Assembly: GCA_030142905.1 (NCBI GenBank)
Contig: JASJOG010000006.1
Location: 591,501 to 655,500 of the forward strand
Length of the DNA stretch: 64,000 bases
Direction of reading: 5' to 3'
Source: Heliopora coerulea
Taxonomy: Eukaryota; Cnidaria; Anthozoa; Scleralcyonacea; Helioporidae
The position numbers and the translations under genes were made by a program. The notes below the pieces were generated by a model. It saw only the letters and a list, made by a program, of their open reading frames with translations. It was not told where the DNA came from and searched no databases. This document shows positions 43,807 to 56,100 of this stretch, one piece after another (positions within the stretch are counted from its first letter, which is position 1; the number at the start of each line of letters is the position of its first letter).

Positions 43807-46800
43807 TATATATATATATATATATATTACATGAGACGGCATCGTAATTTCATAGCTTATATATAGTGCAGCAAAGTATTGTAGAGCAGGCGCGTAGCCA
43901 GAGATTTTTCTTGGGGGAAGAGGGTTCAATGTCGAGCAGCTATTGCCACTAAAAATTTTTAACACTCCAGAAAGGTACTTCTTTTTATATACTAGTTTAT
44001 CACATAACAGAATTTTCTGCGCATAATGCCATACGAGAGTTGGACTCGCAACCATGCCTTTATGAGTTTTTGAAGAAGACACGGATAGATAATGATGACG
44101 TCACATTTTTTGTTCACTCCGGGTTTTTTTTATCGAACTAAGGTCAATTTTGGGGACTCAAGCTCCAGGTATTGGCATACAAAAAGCAGGGTCTAACTTG
44201 GGTTTAACAGGGTTAAACTCGAAAGTCTGGATATTCATGAGAATTAATTTCCGTATTTTGTATTCGATATTTTAATGGACAAGAAGTACGAAAATATACG
44301 GATTTAAACGTTCCTGCAGTTTAAGTGCCAAGTTTAGGCCTAGTAAAGCAGAACTAGAAAGATGATTCTCTTGGAGGTGTTCGCAAACAAATGCAATCGA
44401 CGGTAACACCATCAAACACCACTACGAAAGTTTTGCTGCAGAAAAAGGATGACAATTTTGGCTGCTGACAACTGCCCAAACATTCACATCCTCACTTCAG
44501 CACTTATATAATACGTATCGATAATTTATCCCGACGCCGAGAGTGGTTTCAAATTCGCAAATCAAAGATGGCTAGATTGAGATACTCTATTATGACTTAC
44601 TACTTAAAAGTGAAAACTCAAGCTCGTTGTAGCTATGGGAGGGGTTTGAACCCCCCCGAACCCTTCCCCCTTAGCTACATCACTGCTGTAGAGTATAGTA
44701 TATACCTCAGGAAATGCCGCAGAGCTAATTTTTACTTACCAAAGTAGGTCTTAAATGCTATGAAACAAAAATAAGACCTGTGCTAGAATATGCGGCCGCA
44801 ATATGGGGTGGACTACCACAATATCTGATTGATGAGATAGAGAATATCCAGGCTAGAAGTCTGAGAATTCTGGACGTACCCAGTAATACTGTGCCACCTT
44901 TGAAGCAGCGAAGAGATACTTTTACCACTCGAGAGCACGAAAAAGTCTGTAAAGACATAACTCACCCATGTAGTAAACATATTCCTAATCCAGTAATAAA
45001 TCATTACGAACTAAGAATGGGAAAAGTCCGACCACATGCATTCTCCTACACTGAAAGACATGAACTTTCGTTTATTCCAAGAGCAATTTCCCTATTGTAA
45101 TTAGAGTTTTTATTTTATCTTACTGTAAATAGTTTTTTAATTGTGAACAGGTATGATACAGTATATAAGATTGTAAAGATATGGTATTTTTTAAACATAA
45201 GATGGATAGTAAAAAAATTATTATTACACCAAATCTCAATAATTCACGAAGAAAACTAGGAGATTAATGTTTAATCAAAACGTGTTCGGTATCGCATGTA
45301 CAATCAATGCTGCTGCCTTCTGCATTACGGTTTTCACAGTAAAAATAGATTTTTTTGTTACCTTTCCAATCTCTCAGAGACGAGTAAGAACAAATTTTAG
45401 AAATAATTTACAAAATTCCCGTCAGTTATGTATCGCGATATGTGGACATTTGGCTTCGTCGTGTGTCTTTATACTCCAATGCAGAATGGCTAATCATTTT
45501 GTAAATAGTATGTATAACGTTAGTTGCTTATTTTGTATTTTGTATCACTGACACGTAAAATACCAACGTTAGGTTGGGCGTAAGTACTTTTCCAGCTCGA
45601 GCCATGATTGCTATTCATCGCAACTGTTTCACCCTGGGGTTTGACCCTTATTCAGTCGAGACGCTCTCAGTCTCATAATTCCGGTCTGATAATGTTTCGC
45701 TAAAATGAGGAAGAATAAACTTTTTGAGGCAGCAAAGCTCATATCTTGTATTGTCGCCTCATATGTTGAGTTATTTAGAGGACGTTTATCTTCGATTAAT
45801 CTTATATTTCTTTACATTGTCAGCTGCCAGCGGAATAAATAAAAACATCCTCAAAATTGCACTCGCCAAGTTAATCTCTTTACCTGTATTTGCGTTTCTT
45901 TCCTTTGTCGTCTAATGTCTTCAAGCCATCGCTCAGAGTCTTGAGTTTTTCAACTTCAACTTGACTGAACGTGTGATCGCCAAACCACATGACCCATTTC
46001 TTAATAATATTAAAGGAATATACAGCGCGTGTTTAAACAATCGGAACTAATTTACACCTCAGGACAATTGAAAGCGTCTGTTCTCAAAAAAGAGTCTGCA
46101 TGGGTTTGTCAATATTCCTCATAAAAATATCCAAAAGATCACTAATTCCAGCGATACCCGAAGGTATTACAAGCCAAATGAATATAGATTTGCAAAAAAA
46201 GCCGTTTGACACTTTTAGTTCACGAAATATCACTTCACCAAACAACCAATTTGCAAGGGATTATGAACAATAAGTAGGAAATTCTAAGTTTCTAAATTCT
46301 TACTTTAACTCAGAAGATTATGATCTATGGAAAACACGCAACACTATCCATTAAACTGTAAAAACTACGTCTGAATTGAAATAAAATTCGTGTTTCCTCG
46401 TTAAGATTTAAAATAAGTGTGGAAAAAAGTCACTATGTGAAAGATCTGTAATAAATGTCAAATAATAGAATAGCTTACCAAATAACAAAAAGCTTGACTG
46501 TGTTTGTAATTTAATCTGTGTCACTGTGTTTGTAATTTAATCTCTGAACATGTTGCAAGCTTTGCGACGAAACGTTAGATCTATGAAACTATAATGAAAT
46601 TTACTTGTTGCTTCTCAATTTAAAATGCCTATCCTTCGTGTTATATGCTGGGCTCTGATGTTTGTTACACGAATACGATTCCCGCCGTGATTGGATTGCT
46701 GATATGTGAAAGACCTGATTTGCACCAAACGAGGAAAACTGTTTTCAAAATTTATGCATTGGATAAGTCTAAAAGATCTTAAATTCGCTGACACAGAATT

Positions 46801-49401
46801 CTCACCTTGCCATTATCGGCTTTTCCACTTCCTACATCTGGCTCGTCCACGATTTTACCGGGCCACGACGGCAATCCTCTTGCCTGGGCCCAGACTACGT
46901 CTCCAATTGTAAATTCTGCAGGCTGATAACCATCAGGTTCCTCATTCTTCTTTTCATCAATTTCCGGTTTAACATCTTATAAAAAATGTGAAGAGAACGA
47001 AAAAAAAATAAAATTTTCAAAACAAATATGTTTAAACGTCGGACTTTTCATGTGCCCAATCTAATGTTAATGAGCAAAATCCTTTGTTCAAAACTGATTT
47101 GCATTTGATTCGGCACATGTAAAGTTCGACGTTTGAACTGGGCTTAAGTTACGACTGAGTACTCATGGTAGCTCCCTTGGGTAATTTCAATAAACAATTG
47201 GTAACTAAATATGGCTTGGCACAAATGCGAAGACAGTGAGTATGTTGCCATGATCTTTTTACGTCACCTCTGTTAGCGTCAATGCAAATATTAAATTTTT
47301 TTGACATTTGCTTCTATGAATTTCTTTAAGACTCCGTCAATATAGTAAAAGGAACCTGTGTAGCAACATATCTGAATTTCTAAGTTTTTATTCGACAGAC
47401 TTCTTCAAAACTCACTAAAATTATTGAAATAAAATTTTGCTATTCTTACCATTGTATAACGAAGGATAATAACTTAGTTTGACAGATATCGTGTGTTAAG
47501 TAAAATTTAAAAACCGAGCAGGAGTGCTTTATAGGGATTTAAAACACGAGCCGAGTGTTTTACCCCCGATAAAGCATGTACTGCGAGTTTTTCAAATGTC
47601 TTATGAAATTTGCCACCTAGTACGCTAATTCGCGAAGAAAGTTTCGAAATTTATCTTTCGTAAGCCGAAAAACTCGAACTTCTTCACATATAAAGGCACA
47701 TGTATCTTTATCACATATACAGATCCGACACGCTTATGATTTTCTTTTGTATTTTCCTGATGAATTTTTAATTTTCGTACACTATTTGTGACTGAACTTA
47801 TAGTTATTTTAAAGATTAATAATGCCGGTAAAAATGGAAACTGCATGGAGCCACCTTAAACATTCACCAGGTGCTTTAGAAGGATGCATGAAACCAACTT
47901 TCGCAAGAACCGAAGACAGTTTGTTCAAGTATTGAACGAAGCATTGGCTGTGAAAACGAATCAAAACACGGAAGACACATAAGACGTCAAACTCCATAGG
48001 TTGTGCATACCAGTCAACAAAACTACTTTTCAGTCAAGAGACTTCAATGGCGAGTAACCACAGACCATTTCATCATGATCACCCATTTTAAAGTATGGGA
48101 ACCATCATCTTATATTCCAGCTGTTTGTATAAATAGCTCTGTCACAACACCGCCTTCTGATAATTCCGGAATTTTCCTAGTACTTCTTGGTAGTTTAACG
48201 TCATATTGGAGCTGATTTTTCAAAATCTGTTCATTTCATTTGTATATTTGTACGTCAAAATAATTCAAATTTACGAATATGTTTGGAAAATCTGACCAAT
48301 TTAAGAATGGTACCAGGTTAGGAGGACAATACTTAAACGCTAACTTTTGATAATTTAACCCTTTGTTTACCTATGGAACTTCAAAGTCTGTCCTTCTATA
48401 CAGGATTTACTTGACATGCATAATTGTGGTAAAGAAAGAGTTAAGTAATTTGAATTTAGATCGATGAAGTGCTATTTCTCGAATAATTAATTATACTTTG
48501 CATACACTTTGCATGGTATCGAAATTAAACCATCCGTAAATGTATATCAATTAAACTGAAATTTGGATTGGCGACTCAACGAACAAACATATTTTACACG
48601 TAAATAGAAAATGCACCTCAAGAAAAAATGAACTCAACTCATTGTGTTTACTTAGCGATGCTCAAGTGATTCGCAATACACTCGCGGTCACATCAACTCG
48701 AGTGGATGACATAAGGAGAAAGAAATGCGAGACGTCTAGCTCTAACCTGTGCATATACATCACTAAACTCTCGCGCAAATCTTAGGGCAACCAAATGTCA
48801 CGTAAAGCCTGCGTTAAGTTGAACAAGTTTTGAAGCAGTTGGGAAGAAACCCACTTCTGTATATTCCTGTGGCTCCCCCCCAACCGTCCAACATCTACAT
48901 ACATTTACAAATTGTGAAACCAACCACGTCAGCCAAATCATGGTAAGCAAAGCCCATCTTTCCTCTTGCAAGAGGTGGTTCTATCTTCAGTGAATCGGAA
49001 TGGGGATAACAAGTCATTAAATAATTGCAGAAAGATGACAACTTTTGTTGTGCTGCTTGATACAAGAGAGATAATTACACCCGGGCTACATAAGTAACAC
49101 GGACGATTGCTACCAAGCTATCGCATAGGCAGGCACGCACGTCTCACCTACACCTTAGCTCGGCCACCTCATTCCCGGTAGCCCAATGTTCAGAGCGTCT
49201 CACTGGTCTTCAGAAGGTTGCGGACTCGATTCCCGTCTGGTCCCACAGAAATAGTTGTTCTGAGGAAATGAGTTAGATAAATGTCCACATGTAATCCAGG
49301 ATATCACCAGGTCCCAACATGTGTACATACGTTCCCTACTGTTTCAGATCCATTTTATTAGTTGCTTTACGAACCTTATATGACACACACACACACATAT
49401 A

Positions 49402-49435
<34 letters not shown>

Positions 49436-49968
49436 TATATGTATATGTGTATATGTGCATATGTGCATATGTGCATATATGCATATATCTATATATCTAT
49501 ATATGTATGTATGTATGTACAGCAAATTGCATAAATTTTGGTAAACCTAAACATATCGTGAAAAAAGCATGTATCGGTAAATCTGTAACTATGATCACTT
49601 TAATTTACCTTAATACATTAGACTGGCCAAAGAATGTACCAAAAAACACAGCATATCTTCACTGGCCGTTGAAGTGAGAATAAAATGGAGATACAATGGT
49701 CTTGATATGTTTATACGTTGATATGTTTTGTGCCATAATTTTTGCAATTTGCTGTATGTATATATATATATATGTATACGTACTGTATGTATATATATAT
49801 TTTATGTAATATATTCCATATTAATTTTTTAATGGATTTGCTTATATATATCACTGTAAAAGTTTTAACTTTTAGTCTGAGGATCGCCGTGCAGCGTGAA
49901 ACTCGAGTTACAGTTTTTATATTTTTATTAAATTTCTATTAAACGTATAATATATATACATATATATA

Positions 49969-50003
<35 letters not shown>

Positions 50004-50084
50004 ATATATAATGTAGGCTACTCCATCCTGCTCATCAGCACTACACTGATGAGGCCCAATAGGCCGAAACGGTTCCGTCTGTAG

Positions 50085-50125
<41 letters not shown>

Positions 50126-53100
50126 AAATTCATTAAAAATTCCGGAGGAAAAGACAAAAGAAAATCATAAGCGTGTCGGATCTATATATGCCATAACGAT
50201 ACATGTGCCTTTATATGTGAAGAACAAGTTCAATTTTTTAGGCTTATGAACGATAAATTTCGAAACTTTCTCCACGAATTAGCGTATTAAGAGGTGAATT
50301 TCATACGACATTTAAAAAACTCGCAGTTCGTGCTTTATCGGGTCTAAAACACTCGGCTATCGCCTCGTGTTTTAAATCCCGATAAAGCACTCCTGCTCGG
50401 TTTGGAATGCGATTATGCGAGACCGAAAGTACGTATCATACAAAAATACCAGGTGATGTAACATTATGTTGCCGGACTTTTCTCAACGACTTCTGACAAA
50501 AAATATGGTCGCCCATAAAAAAATTGCTGAAATATTCATTTGTATTTGTGGACACTAGCAAGCTTTGAAATTATAAAAGTATTGTTTCCTTCAAGTTATA
50601 AAATTATAAACAACTTATCAACATACCGTTTAAAGTGTTTTCCGCTTCACCATTTTGAACAATGTTGGTCACTTTTGAGCTCAGCTCATCTCCGTCTTTT
50701 TCGTTCTCTTCAGAACCGTCACTTTGCATCAACTCTAGATTGTTTTCAAGGGTTAAATCGTTTCCCTCCATACACCTGGCACCTGAATTAGAGACCTGAA
50801 CTGTGTTTGTAACATCAAAACCCTTGCCTACACTGTCGTCGTCTGGGATTTGACATTCATCCGTTTTATCCTTTTCGACTAAGACGTCGACGCAATTTGA
50901 GTCTGTCGTGAGAGCCGAACTACCTTCATCAGTACTATTTCTACTCTGCGTTACTTCCTCTGTAAGCAGAGAGCTTTCACACGTTCTACTATCATTATCG
51001 GAGCTTAGCGTCAATGAATCATCCGCGTTCGCTTCTCCTGCGTTTTTATTTGGCACCGACAAACCCTCCTTGTTTGGAAGGTCATGTGAAATATGAGAAA
51101 CACTTTTAACAGCCTCTTTAGTATCCATCATTTTTGCGTCGTTTTGTCTACTATTAACTTGGTTACTATGTTTTTTTAAGCCAACATCAACAGGATCTTG
51201 ATTAGAAGGTACAGCACATGTCTGTTGCGCCATATTATCGTTTTTTGAACTGCAGGCAACGGTTTTTACTGCATCATTCATCTTGCATGCACTTGTACTA
51301 AGGATGCTAGCTACACTAGATTCGCACACATTAGTCTTTTCCCCTGCAATTGATTTAATAGTAGAAGATCCCATTGCAGTTGTTGGCTGCGATGACGTCT
51401 TGGTGGTCGTCCTCTGCACATTGTCGGTTGTCGTACTGGAAGAAGAAACAGAAGAGAGATCTTTTGGGCCAACCACAACTAATGCAACAGGAGTTGGCAT
51501 AACACCTTGGGACCCCGTTCGGTTAGATCCCAAGCTGGAAACCGTTGTGGTCGTGGAAGCTTGTTTAGCCTGATGCTGGGTTGTAACTGAATATTTCACG
51601 CCAGGTGATTTAGTATTTACAACAGCTTGCCCAGCCGAACAACGTAATGCGGCGTATTGATTCATCTGCATCAACTGGTACGCCAGGGCATTTGAGTTAG
51701 TGCTGTGGGCGAGTAGCTGCTGCCAGTAAGGATTGTTGTAGCTGTTAACCAAGTTCATCAGCTGTTGGGAGTAGCTGGAACTTGTTGCTGAAGCTGGCGC
51801 TATTGATACAAATGCACTGTATGCTGCAGCAATAGCAGCCGACCCCGTACTCGTCGCACTACCACTTGACGGACCAGAACTCGGAGAAGAAACTTTTGTA
51901 GTAATCGTTGTCTCTGCCACTGTAGTCGACTTTGTTGTAGTTCCTGTCGGAGCAATTCCTAACACGTAAGGCACCACAGTTCCAGGAGACACACCAAACG
52001 CTCCAGAATTTCCTAGAGTTCCGACGTTGTTGGCACAAGGTATTCCCTGAAATGCATAAAGGTTAGCAAACTGACTTGGATCTACACTTTGGATGTTTAG
52101 TGTTCCGAGGTTGGGAGAACGAGAACCGGTTTGCTGCAGTTGTACCCCACTGGTCCCAGCAACTTGTACCTGGGGAATCATTCCTGCCGTTGGTTGCAAC
52201 AGGATTCCACAATATTGGAATGCTTGATTGAGAGACTCGCCTGACTTGGACGAAACAGCGGTCGTCCTCTGTTTGTGCTTGTCAGCGGAAGTCATGATAG
52301 AGGCTGGGTAAACGGTATTGGGTGGAACAGGTTCGCCTTTCTCGGAAAGTGTGGTGTTATTTATTCTTGATGTTTGCCGAACATGACCGCTCGCCATAGA
52401 CTTAATACAAAGTGCAGTTTCTGGCTGGTTCACGTGCGTTTTAGTGTAAGACTTCGCTGATGTTGTCGTAGTGCCACAATACACAGGCAAAGTAGCTGCC
52501 ACAGTTGTTAATTGAAACTGAGGTGAGTACTGGTTAATACTTCCGCTGGTCGCAGTAGGTAGATCTCTGACGTTTGCTCCGGTTTTCATTGAAAAGCCAC
52601 CTTTCGACTTTCCAAGTGTCACCTTTTCCAAACTATTCTTGCTTGAGGCAATTGAGCATACGTTCGACAGATTAGGAGTTTCTTTGAAAGTTACCGTTGG
52701 CTCGTTATTGGTCTTGGTGTGAGAGCTTCCGGATGAAGAGGCGATGTTGTTCGTAGTTGAGGTACCACCAGCAAAAATGGAGGTAATTTGTTTTTGGGAA
52801 AACGATGGGTAATCCACGGACGTTGTATTAGAAAACGAGCGTAGAACTGATGCTGTGGAGACGGACGTATGAGTTATATCACTCGCGTGCGGAAAGTAAG
52901 GTAGATCCTTTGAGGGGGTTCGGTTGGGAACCACTGAAGAAGTACCTGACGACAACGAAGCCAAATAAGACGAAGCATTCAAATGAGGTGGAAATGATAA
53001 GAAAGAAACAGAGTTTAAGTTCAGTTCAGGGTGACGCTGTTCTCCTTGTCCCACCGCTGCGCCTGCTGACGAAATTCTAGGAGTATACTGCATTGATGAA

Positions 53101-56100
53101 ACAACGTCTTTGGAACGAGTTATTGGTACGTTACTTTTCACGTAACTGTGAGGTATGGGAGTATTTGTGGAGTGCACTGTAATACACTCTTGTACCTTGT
53201 GGCTTTCCTCACTGACATTTGTCTTCCTTGGAGGTACTTGATCGTTAGAGCTCGATTTTCGTCTGTAACAACCAGTTCTTTTCGATTGACTTGGTTTTCT
53301 GGTTTTTGTTTGTCCTACAAAGAAGTACATGGAAGTAGAAGAATACAAATAGTGTCATTGCACAACTGCGATAAGAACCCGGACTTGCATTCTACAACTG
53401 GCTTCTCTGGATTGTCTTATGCCAATAGAACGTATTCAGAAATGATGCTTTATTAACATTCTTTTAGGGGCATATAAATTAGTCCTACCAGCCTGGTCGT
53501 TACGTAAGAAATTCAAAAAAATTGTTTGCTCTCAAACGAGGCTAAGGTGACCAAGGGAAGATAAACTATGCTGGCAGTGAAGGGTGGAAGAGGAGGCACC
53601 AGCTTGAATGTGGTACTTTGTTACAAAGGCAACAAGGGGAAGTTAGAGAACGAATTTCTCCAGTTATCCTTTAAATTTTTGTATATCCAGAGGAAAGTCA
53701 AACGGTGACAAAACTGGGAGGTTAATGCTTTGCAGTTACATCTGTTATGGCCCTAGATGGTGTCAAAAACAGTAAGGGTGTCTTTACAAGAGAAGATAAG
53801 GCTTACATTAGATTTGCCTTACATAAGGCACGAAAACACTGGTATAAACATTACAAAAATGATGTTCACGCCTTACGTGCTCCGAGTCTAACGGGAAGTG
53901 TCTCATGAAAGTCGTGTCTAGTGTAAGACGCAGATTTTTATTCCTACAAATTAGCCAGTGGTAGTGCAGAGCTTTCACCACTTCGACTAGGGTTTGATTC
54001 CGGTTCCATGTTACTAATCAGATTAAAGGTACCTTGGTCACATGTGAGAGGAGTGTTATTCGTTTGACACTATATCAAGCATCGCAGGTTTTCTCTGGGT
54101 ACTCCGGTTTGCTCCCGTAATAACACTGGACCACGAGTGGTGGCCCTTGCTGGACCTCTACGGAAAACAGCTTAGCTAGCTAATAGAGTTATCTACTATA
54201 AATAAAGACGGTCTAGTTTTTCTGTAAACCCCGTCTTATTTTTCTCGTACATATGATCGTTTTGATCCAGTTTCCTTTTTTAACATTCAAGTGAAATCGA
54301 GTTTATTAGTAAATTAATTATTAATTCAAACATTGAAATGTGACATAAAAAGCGATTTACATGAGATACACCTTGTAGTAGACGTAACATGGTCCGTTTA
54401 TAAGAGCACGAAGAAGAGTTTTTGTAATGTTTACCCAAGCTTTTTCGCGCCTCATAGAGGGCGCGTCGTATTTCTCTTGTATGAATGGCCCAACTGCTAA
54501 GGACAATCCAAAGCACAAAGATTTAATCGGAATTGTATAACTCCCCTTTCATGTGCACGACGGGTAACTAAATGTAAAGGAACTACTCCATACGGAGAAT
54601 CAAATTAGTTGATAATACAATTCCTTGAAAAAATGCACAATTTACTCAAGGATTGTTAAAATCGAAATTTATAATACATATATCTTATTCAGTGGTAGTC
54701 CATGCAATGTAGCCTGTTATTATATAGCTGAGGCTCTAGGAGCAAGGCTGTAATTAACTGGCAGTTCGTGTTCAGCAAACGTTTACACTCTACTTCTCAA
54801 ACTCATTAATAATTCATGACCCAACTAGCCAATCAGACGAACATATTTGGTCATGTCCATGTGTTTTGAAACCCCGGTAAAGATCGCGTAAACTGAATTC
54901 ATAATTAAGAAATGAGATAATAAACGGCTCTTACTTAGAACCGTTTATTACCACATTTCTCAATTATGAATTCAAAATAGACGATTGAGAAGCTATATCA
55001 TAAACTCGTGTCTCATGTTTCACCAGGGTTTCCAAACACGAGAGAACAATAAAAAGCACTCGGCCTACCGCCTAGTGATTTTGAATGTTCTCTCGCGTTT
55101 GTAAAACATTCGAGAACAACAAAAATCACTCGGCCTACGGCCTCGTGATTTTCATTATCCACTCATGTTTTACAAACACGAGAGAACAATGAAAATCACT
55201 CGGTTCACGGCCTCGTGATTTTCATTGTTCTGTCGTGTTTGGAAACCCTGGTAAAACACTCGCACTCGTTTGTGAAATATTACATCTCAAACTCATTAAC
55301 GATTCATGAGCAAGACACAAAGGAAATCAGTACCGAGACGTAGTTTGGATATCTGATCTTAATTAGCATAAAATTTCGACAACTTTAAACCCGATTTTTT
55401 CTTTAAATACGGATTCGTTTGAGATGCAATATGATACACTCGAAAGTCGTGTTTCATCAGATATCCAAACAGCTCGAAGTTCGTTGAAAAACTCGGCTAT
55501 CGCCTAGTTTTTCAACTCACTTCTCGGTGTTTGGATATCTGATGAAACACTCCTCGTGTATGATATATTACGTCTCGCACACCAACCATCCTACACTATA
55601 GTAAATGTGCACATAAATGTAGGTCGTTCCCCATGCATAAATTTCACATGTCATTTCACATGTGAAAAACATATGGATTTGGAACATTTTCACATATGAA
55701 ATGGGAACGTTTCCACACATGAAATACCTAATTCACATGTGAAATAAACTGGTTCAAAATTAACAAGTTCAAAATTATAAAATCTTGGTGTGCGAAACAT
55801 GCATTTCACATATGAAATGGAACACTCACAAATGGAAATTAATTTCACATATGAAATATTTATTACACATATGGAATTGAAACAATTCACACATAAAATA
55901 TTATTGTCATATGTGAAATTTTCGTAAGGGCCTGCAAGGAATTAAAAAAGAACTAATTATTCAAAAAAACACTTTGTTTTCAAAATGTCGATGCCATAAA
56001 TATTACGGAGGCGACAACTGTTAAACTAGGGGCAAGGGTTCCATTGGTCCCATCCTTGGTAACGTCCCCGGATAGGGGTCCAAAAACGAGAACACTTCAA

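Larger units (their letters stand above)
41735..45883. other. Last MBD5/6 intron (4.1 kb), repeat-filled
   Basis: It holds a family B unit (42008-42076), a PIF/Harbinger-like remnant (42230-42915), a hammerhead-like motif (43119-43145), an AT microsatellite, a TIR element (43886-44686) and a LINE tail (44736-45235), each listed separately. The rest shows no exon. Confidence 0.5.

Noticed and set aside
43633..44082. 149-residue minus-strand frame
   Set aside because: Its middle is translated (AT)n microsatellite (repeated IYIYIY) and the rest belongs to a TIR element.
49362..49942. Three plus-strand frames rich in Ile/Tyr/Met
   Set aside because: They translate microsatellite DNA.
51283..51573. 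Plus-strand frames inside the large MBD5/6 exon
   Set aside because: Antisense shadows of a well-supported coding exon.
55640..55925. Possible CRISPR-like array
   Set aside because: Units are short palindromes with irregular spacing and diverged copies in a eukaryotic intron; no direct repeat of fixed length.
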